Source: Byssochlamys sp. IMV 00236 (Eukaryota; Ascomycota; Eurotiomycetes; Eurotiales; Thermoascaceae). Taken from it: 64,000 bases of DNA. The position numbers were made by a program, and so were the translations under genes. The first letter of the stretch is position 1. Each line of letters starts with the position of its first letter. The notes below the pieces were generated by a model. The model saw nothing but the letters and a program-made list of their open reading frames with translations. It was not told where the DNA came from and made no database searches. Where the stretch lies: the NCBI GenBank assembly GCA_001931875.2, contig MSJH02000629.1, positions 186,001-250,000 on the forward strand, in the 5' to 3' direction. Shown here piece by piece: positions 1-10,313 of this stretch.

Positions 1-1016
1 TTAATTCCCGCTTCGAAGTTAACCATCTCGCCAATCTCTACCAACCATTGATCGATAGCTGCAAGGCCCTTGTTTATGCTTTTATCTATCGACATTCCGG
101 TGTTGTATAATTGTTACAAACAGAATGTCTACCTCCAATTGACATTCTTTCTTTATAATAATGCTCCTGGTTTCCTCGCGTGCTTTCCCCTAATGAACCT
201 TTTTTACATAAGGGACATGTCAAATAGACGCCCAGTTTTAGCGCGGACGAACTCTACAGGTCCAGAAAACAGAGAGGCATATCGATGCATCATAGATTTG
301 GGTCGCATACCTGTCAGGTCTGACAATAGCTCAAAAGAACATTGTAACGCATGTTGAATGTTTCGGATAGGTCCAAATGCGGCGAATAACTAGATACTAG
401 ATACCTAGTATTGCCAGACTCTTTGACAAGCTGACGAACTTAATTTAAGCAAATATGCTAAAAGCATGGCTGAATAGAATCCACTTGTTCAATCGACACA
501 CCGCTCTGAACCTGACAGCGATCTATCCAGGGGCTTTTAACATTAGTCCTTTGCCCCTGTATCTGCGATCCGCACCAATAGTGGAATCTCGAACACCTGA
601 TCATTTCTTACCTGATCCTTGGTCCGTTGAAACGCGCGGAAACTTCATCAAGAGCAGGGGGGCAGTACAGCTAAGATAGGAATATTAGTCCACATTCTCC
701 ACTGTCATGCAATACGAGGTAGGGGAGGAATCGCGATGGAGAGAGAAATCCTAGGGCTCTAGCCTCAAACAAACCATTATCAACTCTCTAGATTCTCCAG
801 CGCCCCCCCCCCTTTTTCCCGGGACCTGACACCTATCGCGTGGTTAGGCGTGTCTTGTCGTGTCCCTTATAAGTGCCTAACGCGTTATCGTACAACGCCT
901 TTGCTGATGATACCGTAAAAGGAAATCATTTGGTTTCAACGTTATCCTGCCATAGGTGTGTACATGTCCCATCACTTGGACACGAGGGCTAACTTGGTCT
1001 TCCAGTATACTGGACG
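1..1016. other. Intergenic; upstream region of NRPS-like gene
   Basis: No credible coding region was found. The open frames here are short, lack splice-supported continuation and look like chance. A C-run followed by a T-run lies near 803-817. A TATA-like TTATAAG is at 867-873, about 145 bp before the start codon at 1017. This stretch probably holds the promoter of the following gene. Confidence 0.5.
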
Positions 1017-4000
1017 ATGGCGATTGAGACCACAACCATCCAGCGCCTTGTTGCGCAATCAAAAGATGAGCGACAACGCGAACCGGCGGATGATCTGGTT
1101 ACTGTGTTCGACCGAGTCGCGCAACGACATCTTGATCGCACGGCTGTCATGTCGCTCCATCAGAAAGATCACCTCGGCATGGGTACTCTTCGCTGGACAT
1201 ATTCTCAACTCCGCGATGGGAGTATCCGCCTAGCTCATCGACTTGCTGCTGCGGGCGTACGGCGAGGGAATCGTATCGCCACCTTTTTGTTTAATGAAAT
1301 TGAATGGGCGATCTTGTTTCTTGCGAGTGCGCGGCTGGGATGCCACTTTGTCCCGCTGGATCCTCGAACCCTCAATCAACCATCCGATGCGGTGTATCTT
1401 TTGAGAAAAGTTTGGGCTGAGTCAATCTTTGTGTCGAATCTCAGCCTTGCCCGCCAGATTGAGAACATCCTTGAGACGGAATTAATGCCACAGATACGAG
1501 TAAAATGCGTTCTCTCTACAGGAGTAGTAGGAGAAGTAGATGGCTCTCTGCCACGCGGCTGGACGACTCTAGCTGCACTCATGACTGGGCCTTCTCCTAC
1601 AACAAATTCGATTTCTTCGTTAAAGCGCGACGATACCATCCTCATGCTATGTACCAGTGGTACAACATCTCGCCCGAAAGTCTGCCCTCATACATCGGTT
1701 ACCATCGTCACTCCGGCGTTGGGACTTGCCGATCACTGGTCGATAGGGCCAGAAAGTACTCTCTGCCAGCACTTGCCCTCTTTCCACATTTTTAGTGTTG
1801 CGTTTATCTTGACATTTTGGGTATCCGGTGGAACTGTCGTGTTTCCAAGTCCTGAATTTAACGTCACGGCATCCTTCGAGGCACTCGGGTCAGGATCCAA
1901 GGTGTATATGGCCTGCGTACCGACAATGGTCTACGCTATGCATACCTACTCAACGACCGCTGACAAGAAGCTCCCCTCTCCGTTCGGGATCTGTCTTGGA
2001 GGAGCCCCTATCACGCCGGATGTCCTGTGGACGTGCAAGTCGCTCGGTGCGAAACAGATCATTGCGGGATACGGGACGACTGAAGGTGTTGCGACGTTAT
2101 TCAACCCGATGGATGTGAACGACCCGAGAATTACAAACGCTGAGGACGGTGACGATGTCTGTCTAGGGACTGCGAAAGGAGGATCTCATCTTCGCATTTG
2201 TGCTCCGGGTAGCAGAGAACCCTTGCGTTGCGGTGAAATCGGCGAGCTCCACCAAGGAGGTTATCCGGTCTTTGATGGATATTTTGACGGTAGTAAGGAA
2301 GATAATTCCAGCTGCTACCGTGAGGGAGCCGTGCCTTGGTTTGCGACTGGAGATCGTGGATATATGGATGAGGAGGGCTGCGTCTATCTACTGGGGAGAT
2401 ACAAGGACTTGATCATTCGGGGAGGTGAAAATATCTCCCCGTTGAAGATCGAACAATGCTTATGCGGTCAGCCGGGAGTTAAAAGTGCGGTAGTGGTTGG
2501 AGCACCCGATGATATTGCGGGTGAAGTCCCGGTAGCTGTCATCGAGACACGCGACGAGAAAAGCAAGGCTTTCTTCAACGAGCTTCAGTCCGCTGTGATA
2601 CGAGCCCTGGGCCGGTCGTTCGCGCCGAAACTGATCCTGCATCTTCAAAATGATCTGGGCCGCGAGAAATACCCAACGACTACCTCCGGCAAGATTAAGA
2701 AAAATATAATCAAGGAATGGGTGGTGGGCCATATAGAGAACCATACGACACCGGAGTCTCGTGTGCAAATCTCTGGTACACCCGCCACATCAGACATACA
2801 AACAGCCAATATTGCTTCAAGAGTTGACACCACACTGAGAGTTGACATCAGTGAGGAACTCACGGCCTGTTGGTCTGCTATCTCTGGAGTAGAGCCTGAG
2901 AATATCAAGCCTGGCATGCCAATTCGCACGTTCACAGACAGCACGATGCAGATTCAGTTCCTTAACCTGGCGAAGAAGAAGGGATGGAAGCTCACCCTAA
3001 AGGATTTGTTAGCTGCGGATACCGTCCAGAAGCAAGCTCAGTTATTGGGTAAGAAAGGAACAGCACAGTTGAGCCTTCCTGTATCACCTCAATCGACCAC
3101 CAGCGCCATCATCGTTGATATCAAGAAAGAAATAGCCGCTTCGCAGTTGGGAATCGACGCAGATGATATCGAGGAGCTTGTCCTCATGACGGACATCCTC
3201 GGGCTCATGGGCGTGAACCGGCCGTTCCCTGGTGCCTGGGATTTCCGGATACCTTTCATCATCCGACGGCCCTTGAGTGCAGATCAAGTAGCGGCCGTCT
3301 TAGAGACATGGCTGCGGCGACACGGGTTACTGCGCAGCATGGTTGCGACTGTTGACAACGAAAGGCCAGTCTATGCAGTGATGCGCCCCGTTGAATCTTG
3401 GCTTGAACAGCAAATAATCCATGGGCCCGAAGTCGAGAACATACAAGCAGTGATAGACTACCAACCGGAGGACTGCGTTGATTCGAGGACTGGACCTCTC
3501 TGCAAACTCACCGTTCTACCTGTGCGAGGGACATCAGTCTGCGGGTTTATTCTGCACATGCATCATGTTATTTTCGATGGGGCACTGCTAGGACGCTGGT
3601 TCCAGGATCTAGATCATCTTTTAGATGGGAAGCCTATGTTAACATGGCAACCTTACCGTCATTTCGCCGCTGCCTATGATGCATATCGGTCGACTCCGGA
3701 GGCCGACGAGTCGGTCGAGTTTTACGCCCGCAGGCTCCGGGGCATTTCTGCTGCTAAAGATGCCATATTGCCCTTTGGGCGCCCGATTGAGGAAGGCCAT
3801 ATGGTGTACTTTGGTCATCTGCACGAGGACGGTATCATTGGGCCCGGGCATGCAGCGTACACACGAACTATCGTTAGTTCCGACGTTCGCCTTCCTCATC
3901 TTACACAGATGCGGTTGGCTTTTGGCATATCTGCCCCGATCATCGCCATGGCTGCCTGTGCCTTGGTCAATGTCCGACACTCGGGAGCACGCGAGGCTAT

Positions 4001-4589
4001 TTTCCTAAACCTCCAGTCCGGCCGGTCGTGGCCTCTGGAAGCTGACACAATTACTGCACCATCAAGCACGATGGAAATCGATGGACCGACCTTCACGAAC
4101 CCGGCTTCACGCATTCCCGTCGTACCAGACGAAACTGCGCTCGAATTGTTGACCAAAATTCGAGCCGATCAGGACGAGATGATGGTTCGTGAACATGCTC
4201 CAATCGGCAGAGTTTTCGACAAGCTGGCGCAATTCGAAAACGGCACTGCCGATATTGCTATGGTCCGCGACCTTTTCCATGGCCAAATATTCGACTGGCT
4301 GTTGGAGCCATTCACGGTAAAGCCCGAGCAGGCTCTGGAGATGATTGGATCGACCCATCTGTCTCCAACAGCGTGGTCATGGATGCCCTATTTGAAGGAC
4401 GGGAACGTAATGCATATGGACATGATTCACATGTATCCGGACCTGCCTGAGAAGGAGGCGGAATACATTCTTCAGCACTTTCTGTGTGCGGCTGCTTGGT
4501 TGGCGGACCCAGAGAATGCACAGAAGCCAGTTTCCCGGTGTCGATATGATGGGTATGAATTGGCACCTGTGGTTTGTGTAAGGCAGTAG
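1017..4589 (+). CDS. NRPS-like enzyme with A-T-C architecture
   Basis: Single-exon gene encoding 1190 aa. The N-terminal half is an adenylate-forming domain: the P-loop-like TSGTTSRPK lies near residues 212-220, YGTTEG near 352, TGDRGY near 444, GRYKDLIIRGGENI near 460, and the C-terminal lysine motif SGKIKK near 557. A carrier (thiolation) domain follows around 615-680, with a TDSTMQ core whose serine (about 642) could carry phosphopantetheine. The C-terminal third is a condensation-type acyltransferase with an intact HHVIFDG (HHxxxDG) near 848. By family knowledge such a protein activates a carboxylic acid, loads it on the carrier and lets the condensation domain join it to an acceptor. There is no reductase or thioesterase, so product release presumably occurs through the terminal C domain. 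The substrate cannot be read from sequence. No tailoring genes lie downstream; any cluster would extend to the left, outside the window. Confidence 0.88.
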   Translation: MAIETTTIQRLVAQSKDERQREPADDLVTVFDRVAQRHLDRTAVMSLHQKDHLGMGTLRWTYSQLRDGSIRLAHRLAAAGVRRGNRIATFLFNEIEWAILFLASARLGCHFVPLDPRTLNQPSDAVYLLRKVWAESIFVSNLSLARQIENILETELMPQIRVKCVLSTGVVGEVDGSLPRGWTTLAALMTGPSPTTNSISSLKRDDTILMLCTSGTTSRPKVCPHTSVTIVTPALGLADHWSIGPESTLCQHLPSFHIFSVAFILTFWVSGGTVVFPSPEFNVTASFEALGSGSKVYMACVPTMVYAMHTYSTTADKKLPSPFGICLGGAPITPDVLWTCKSLGAKQIIAGYGTTEGVATLFNPMDVNDPRITNAEDGDDVCLGTAKGGSHLRICAPGSREPLRCGEIGELHQGGYPVFDGYFDGSKEDNSSCYREGAVPWFATGDRGYMDEEGCVYLLGRYKDLIIRGGENISPLKIEQCLCGQPGVKSAVVVGAPDDIAGEVPVAVIETRDEKSKAFFNELQSAVIRALGRSFAPKLILHLQNDLGREKYPTTTSGKIKKNIIKEWVVGHIENHTTPESRVQISGTPATSDIQTANIASRVDTTLRVDISEELTACWSAISGVEPENIKPGMPIRTFTDSTMQIQFLNLAKKKGWKLTLKDLLAADTVQKQAQLLGKKGTAQLSLPVSPQSTTSAIIVDIKKEIAASQLGIDADDIEELVLMTDILGLMGVNRPFPGAWDFRIPFIIRRPLSADQVAAVLETWLRRHGLLRSMVATVDNERPVYAVMRPVESWLEQQIIHGPEVENIQAVIDYQPEDCVDSRTGPLCKLTVLPVRGTSVCGFILHMHHVIFDGALLGRWFQDLDHLLDGKPMLTWQPYRHFAAAYDAYRSTPEADESVEFYARRLRGISAAKDAILPFGRPIEEGHMVYFGHLHEDGIIGPGHAAYTRTIVSSDVRLPHLTQMRLAFGISAPIIAMAACALVNVRHSGAREAIFLNLQSGRSWPLEADTITAPSSTMEIDGPTFTNPASRIPVVPDETALELLTKIRADQDEMMVREHAPIGRVFDKLAQFENGTADIAMVRDLFHGQIFDWLLEPFTVKPEQALEMIGSTHLSPTAWSWMPYLKDGNVMHMDMIHMYPDLPEKEAEYILQHFLCAAAWLADPENAQKPVSRCRYDGYELAPVVCVRQ

Positions 4590-5684
4590 ATTTTATTTTC
4601 ACTTGGGTACATTGTCCTGTGTAAATCTTAACCTGTTTTGTATCGATTATGTACTGTACGACTATCAAAAGATAGTTCTTCTGGATAAAAATTGACGGGA
4701 TTTTGCTTCAGGAAATAGACACCGATTCTGGATTATCGTTGTGGAACTTGTAGTGCTGACCTTTCCGTTAGAAGATGGTCTCGTAATATAAATACTAAGA
4801 AAGCTTGCCTCTACTAGTAGAGCATCGTAATGGGGGCTTAGGTTGGTGTTCGTTATATCCACTGCGCTTCTTCAGGCATCTCTGCAGCCGTTCGAGATAG
4901 GTATGGAAGAGTAGGTGTGAGTCAGTAAGAAATGGTCCAATCTGCTGAAGACCTTTTGATCGTCGTATTAGCTCAAACGCTGTTGGAAGTCACATAATGA
5001 CATTGGTGGCTATTTCACTGGTGAGAAGCATTTCGTTGATTATATATATTTGCAGAGTAGAGACGAGCGATGTCCACTTTGGGGTTCACCTCATGAGACA
5101 ACTGATCTAAGCTGAGATCTCAAGCAGTGCTCTGGAGGGCCCTACCATAGAGCTGCATCGCTTCTGACAATCGCATTATCCAGTCGTGAGGCTGAGCTGA
5201 CCGAAGCATTGAAACCCCAATGACGTCGGGATCAGCCTTCCGGCTATCCCACATCAACGCCCTGCCGAGAGAAGACTACCGCGTTCTCGTACTTAGCCTG
5301 CCCATGCGCACTTGTTCTTCAGCCGGGCGCTGCGTGATGCTGATCTGAATGGCTTAAGGCGACTTGTTACTCATCCTACATCCAATAATAACGATGAGAG
5401 ATATCCCCGCAGGCCCGTGGTGGCCGACAGGTTTTGGAGCCTCATTGCGAAATACGATAATTGACGGAATGGCCACAGCCAATACAATACAGAGAAGCTT
5501 CACACGGTGGCCAACTTACCAATCGACTGGCAGAAGACCAGAAGAATCCAGTATAGTTTGAAATGCTCTTTTTGCCCTGGGCCCAGACCAACACCTACCA
5601 TAAGAGCCAAATGTGTGTTCCGAGTACACTCGGTTTACCTGGAGTTCATTTCAGCCGAGCGGACACGAATAATTCTCCGTAACG
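4590..5684. other. Intergenic, no gene seen
   Basis: About 1.1 kb between two plus-strand genes. Open frames are short and lack spliced continuity. It presumably holds the terminator of the NRPS-like gene and the promoter of the next gene. Confidence 0.5.
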
Positions 5685-7473
5685 ATGACTGACACCGGTA
5701 AGTATTTTCCATGCTACGAGGAGATCCCTCTCGCTGAGACCATCTTGAAGGAAGTGTCGCTCCGGTACTAGGCGTGGCAAATGCTGGATTCAGATTGTCC
5801 CTTTTGCTCAACGCCGTGGCATGTCAGATAGCAAGCTCTGGGATCGAGATCCATAGCATCTCCAAAGGAGTCTCATTGTTCGCGTTAGCGCTCAAACATG
5901 TCGGGAAGGCATTACGGGAAACTGACCCTGTGCACTCTGCCCAAGCACTTGCGGAGGCAAGGGAGATCACGGACCAAGGCTACATGATCCTGAATGAAAT
6001 TGAAGATATGCTGGATAGACTCAAAGCGTCTGAAGCGCTGGCAACTACCCACGGCCTCTCCGTACAGCAACGTGTGAGATGGTGTTTCAAAAAGCATCGT
6101 GTCACTTATCTTCTATCGCAACTCGAATGTCTGAAACTCAGTCTCGCTGTGATGCTGCAGGTTCTGCAGCTTGGTAAGCTAATAGAAGCCAAGAGGTTGG
6201 GAAATCGGCTTATATCCGTGCGATTACCGACTAACGGTAGAACAGGAGAGGAGATGGATCCAATGTCGACGATGAGATCGCACAAGAAAGGGCTGACACC
6301 CAAAACATGGTCATCGTCCGATACTGGTCCCTCAGACGTCTTGACCGTTTACGGCATCGTGCAGAGCAGGAAGCCAGGGAAACGGAGCATGATGCAATGA
6401 ACTCATTAATGGGCTGGGATCCGCCAGTGCGGAACAGTATACCGTCTTCTCGACAAGCTGATTCCAGATCCAAGACTGGTGGACCGGTCAAAATACACGT
6501 TGCATCCCTTGCAGACCTTGACGCTTCCATGGGTGCCATACATGACTCTCCGAAAGGAATGATACAGTGCTCTGATCGGGTCATCAACTCGTTACTTCAC
6601 ATTTGGACTCGCTTTCCAGACGCATATGGCAGCTCGTTTGAGACCATACCAGATATCCAGATCAGCAGCCCAGCCATCGATTCTGATACTGACGACGACA
6701 GCCTCCGCAGCGAGTTTGATGGCCACGATATCAAAGGGTACTATCTGGAAGGGACGACGGATGATTGGAGAAAGCCTCACTCGCAGCAGGCGAGGGAACA
6801 TGCTGCCAAGTTGCGAGAGGAATATTCCAAGTACCAAGCGCACGTTGATAGTGATTCGGACAGCTCAGATTCAAGCGATGACCGCAGCGAACAGAAGACA
6901 CAGGACGAGGGCGTGACCAGCGCGGAGACAAAGACGCCACCGAAAGACATTAAGCCTCCACCTGCATTCTATGCTCATACCGGCGGACACGTCAGCGACC
7001 ACGGCCACAACTCGTCGAGCTCGTCATATCGCGATTCCCGTCCGCGGAAGGGACCTGATCACCATCACCATCATCACCAACATTATCACAATCATCCTCG
7101 ACCGCCATCTATCCCTCGGCCTCAGCACCCCCAGCAGTATTACCACCACAGCCCGCAAGACAGATCCTCACCTCATCTAATGTCGTCGAGTCCTGCGCAT
7201 TCTACGTCTCCACGCCAGCCATCCTACATGAGTTCCAGCCCTCATACAGATCCTCAGTATCACCATGCACATCGGCCATCCCGTCATACGCGGCCCCGCG
7301 ATTCGCGGGATAAACATGTCCGGATCCAGTCTCCCCCTGGCAGTGGGCGAGAATCACGAGATGATAGAAGAGACCGCCATAAGAACCTGAAGAGAGGCGC
7401 AACTAGAGGACTACTGGGTATCAGTGCCGTTGCAGGGTTTATGGATGCTTTGGAAGCATTTCATATAGTCTGA
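5685..7473 (+). CDS. Helo-like / fungal STAND N-terminal domain protein
   Basis: Spliced gene, read as exons 5685-5697, 5772 to about 6195 and about 6246 to 7473, giving roughly 554 aa starting MTDTGVANAGFRLSL. The first intron has a clean GTAAGT donor and TAG acceptor. The second is needed to move from the frame ending QLGKLIEAKR to the frame running DDEIAQERADTQNM; it has CTAAC at 6231-6235 and acceptor CAG at 6245, but the in-frame donor is a non-consensus GTTGGG, so this boundary is uncertain. The first ~200 residues are helical and resemble the N-terminal domain found on fungal STAND/NLR proteins. The rest is low-complexity: a Ser/Asp-rich stretch and a long His/Pro/Ser-rich region (7050-7300), ending in a basic segment. 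No NACHT, NB-ARC or repeat domain follows, so it is not a full receptor. Function unknown; a cell-death or signalling role is only an inference from the domain. Confidence 0.72.
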
Positions 7474-7641
7474 GATGCATGTTCACAGTCTACTCTGTTG
7501 TCTTATATAGCATGACTACCCAATTGTACTGTATCATAGTGTTACGTATATGATCTTCATAAACTCAATGAACATGGAAGCTGGTATCATGAAATAGCAT
7601 AGGTAGTATAGATCTAAAGTGTAGATCTGCAGTAAACTATC

Positions 7642-9054
7642 CTATATAAACTTGGCCATCCGAGCGATGATCAAGCTCACGACGACAAGCGTTCCAATAA
7701 CCCCCAAGATCCCAAACCACCACTCTAGACCATTGGTGCTGCCACCGGGAACAGGCGTATTCATCCCAAACAGTCCGGTGATGACTTGCATCGGAACAAG
7801 AATCGCAGCGATAACGCTGATCTTGCTCAAGAATTTGATAGTCATGCTTCCGGTGCGTGTAGAATCGACCGAAAGGCGCGCAAGGAGAGTCGCGTGCACG
7901 CGAGCCAGGATCTGCTCAAATTGGATAAGACTAGTCATCATAGTCACGACGTGATCCTGGATGTCGCTCAAGTAAAGGCCTAGTTCGCTGGATGGGGTGA
8001 TGCTGTAACGCTCATCGCAACGCCGCGCAAAAGACCGGATGACATCGACTTTGCCGCCAAGAAGATGTCTCGCTCCGCTGACTTTCTTGCGGCACTCATG
8101 GATCTGCCGTAGAACCCAGCCAACGTCGTCCGGACGGGCTATGGCGTAATTATCTTCTATGGCTACAAGCTCCCGTTCTGCTTCGTGAACCAGCGTCTCG
8201 AATCCATCGACGATATCGTCACTAGCAAGACGTTAGTGGAATGATTTTGGAGAAGCAAGAAATATCCCAACTTACATCAGAGCATAGCAGATCCAGTCAC
8301 TAGTCACATTCAAGTGACTCTTCAAGTTCTTGATCCGACGGCGAACATTTGCAGTGTGCGGATTGTCGCTGAAGGAGAAGCTGAGAATGCCGTTCCGGAA
8401 GACAATGGCATACATATTAGATGGTCGGTGATCAGACCCTTTGTCTGAAAGCTGCGACAAGGTCAGAGAAAGGAAATAGTATTTCTCAAACAATTCCGTC
8501 TTCTCTCGCGGCTCTTCGGTCATGATATCCTCCGTCGTCAGCGGATGGATGTTGAATATCCTGGAGAGCGTTTCAACCTCCTCCTTCGAGGGACTCGTCA
8601 CGTCGAGCCACCATACTCCATCACGTACTTCTCCGTTCGCGATATCATGGAAGGGTCCGTCGTGGATCAACAACTCTTCGATGTTGGCCACTTGAATCGA
8701 CGAATCGAATCTGGACGACAGAAGGCTGAACCGCAGCCTGTCCACACCAGTGGATTGACTAACACTGACCCGATCTTTCAGGTTCTCCTCCTTGACGGCA
8801 TCGAGCTCACTATCAAGCGAACGGTGACGGTGACTGCGCGTTCCTTTGGTGCTGAGATCGCTCAGGTAGGAAACGTCGCGATCAGCGTCTTTCGATCGAA
8901 AAAATGAGAATCCATCCCAAGAACTGCGTTGTAGATAGTCGTAGACAGCAGAATGCTTTCTGGAATTCGCCCTGGGCAGACTTGGTGCGCTGTTTTGCTG
9001 GATATCCAGCCCAGCGTGTCGTGGTGCGAAGGCCTCAAGTCCCGCCGACTGCAT
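7642..9054 (-). CDS. CorA-family Mg2+ transporter (Mnr2/Alr-like)
   Basis: Two exons are well supported on minus: 9054-8276 and 8221-7642, with an intron at 8222-8275 (GTAAGT donor, CTAAC branch, TAG acceptor), giving 452 aa. The C-terminus shows the CorA signature: the pore-loop motif FGMN followed by TPVPG, flanked by two hydrophobic segments near the end of the protein. The middle is the charged cytosolic domain with helices such as ERELVAIEDNY. CorA proteins form pentameric channels importing magnesium across the plasma membrane or vacuole. The start is uncertain: a TAG just upstream of the ATG at 9054 may be an intron acceptor, joining in phase to an upstream frame that begins with two ATGs at 9297 (MMSYIQNFLSGG), but this would use a weak GTTTAC donor. 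It converges on the preceding gene, with 168 bp between stop codons. Confidence 0.88.
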
Positions 9055-9299
9055 CGTGAATGGGACCTAGCCAGAATGCCCCGCACTTTCTGGTCCTTAG
9101 CATAGGCAGTGGATAAGGTAAACTCGAAGACATGGAGTTCGCAGTATTGCTCCTGGAGATCCAGTGCATGTAAAGAAGACAAGATTGTCTCTGAATCTGA
9201 CGTTGGATGAGCGTTGTGACGAACTTTGTTCGCGGCTGGTCCGGCTGCGCCGCCCTGCCAAGCCTCCAGAGAGAAAATTTTGGATATAAGACATCATTT

Positions 9300-10313
9300 T
9301 TGCTTGGCAGGGGGGTTTATTAGTAGGATGACAAGCAGATGGAATCTTTCTTTGACCTAACCAGAATTCAATGAGCATATCAAAGACGTGACCTGGGGCG
9401 GACAAAGACAAAGAAAGCGATTGATACTGCGAGAGTACAAGAAGGCGGGTACTTATCTTGCAGACACTCCCTTGAAACGGGAATCATAGCAAGCTCTGTG
9501 ATTAAGGCTATCGAAGCTTATGAGAGATATGGAGACCAAGGTCAACTCCGTATGTATGATCGTCTTTTCCGCCAGTATAGCACTTTGAAATTAGGCATAA
9601 TGGTATCCAATGATGAAATAATAGTCCATACAAAATATTGTATACTGATAACTTCATTCGGATTATCTCCTTTGTTTCCAAGGTTGGAAGCCCAGTCAAA
9701 GTTGTATGTACAACCGCATGCGAATAGCCACTAGCAGATATGATAGTTTCTTGTGCATTGCTTGGCATCAGATCACATAATTAACTATTTTTTTGTCGGA
9801 TTGAATCAGACAGTTATTGAGGTGTCGGATAGCGGCAATTGTCCAACGTCCATACTTATCGGAAGTTCCGACATCCCCGACACTCCGTGTTGCGTGGGGT
9901 AAAAGACGTGTCATGGACAGAGACGAAGTAATAATAATCGATGAGCGTTCTCAACTAATTCTTTTTCTGTCCTTTCAGACCGGAGCTCTCTTGGGTTTCT
10001 TACATTCCCCATAGTTTTCTTCCTGAATCTCTACGGGAGTACTCTGTTGATTTCATGGAGTGAAAGGAAGAAAGCGACATGCTCGATTAGGATATGGTTT
10101 GAGGGTTTGACGTACGTACACCCTTGCTATCAAAAGAAGACGCAAAACCAATTCCTATCCTTCTATATACGACCAAAAAGAGCACCGGATTCATTAGAAC
10201 TGCAAATATTATATCGTCGGGGTATGTGGACTGTCGAACATCGACAGTTTCATCAGACATCGTTAAGGCATACAGAGCGAACTGACCACGCGCTATTGCT
10301 GCTGCTTCGCATA
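9300..10313. other. Intergenic, nothing supported
   Basis: About 1 kb upstream of the CorA gene and downstream of the Zn2Cys6 gene. Only short unsupported open frames were seen. A T-run lies near 9786. Confidence 0.45.
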
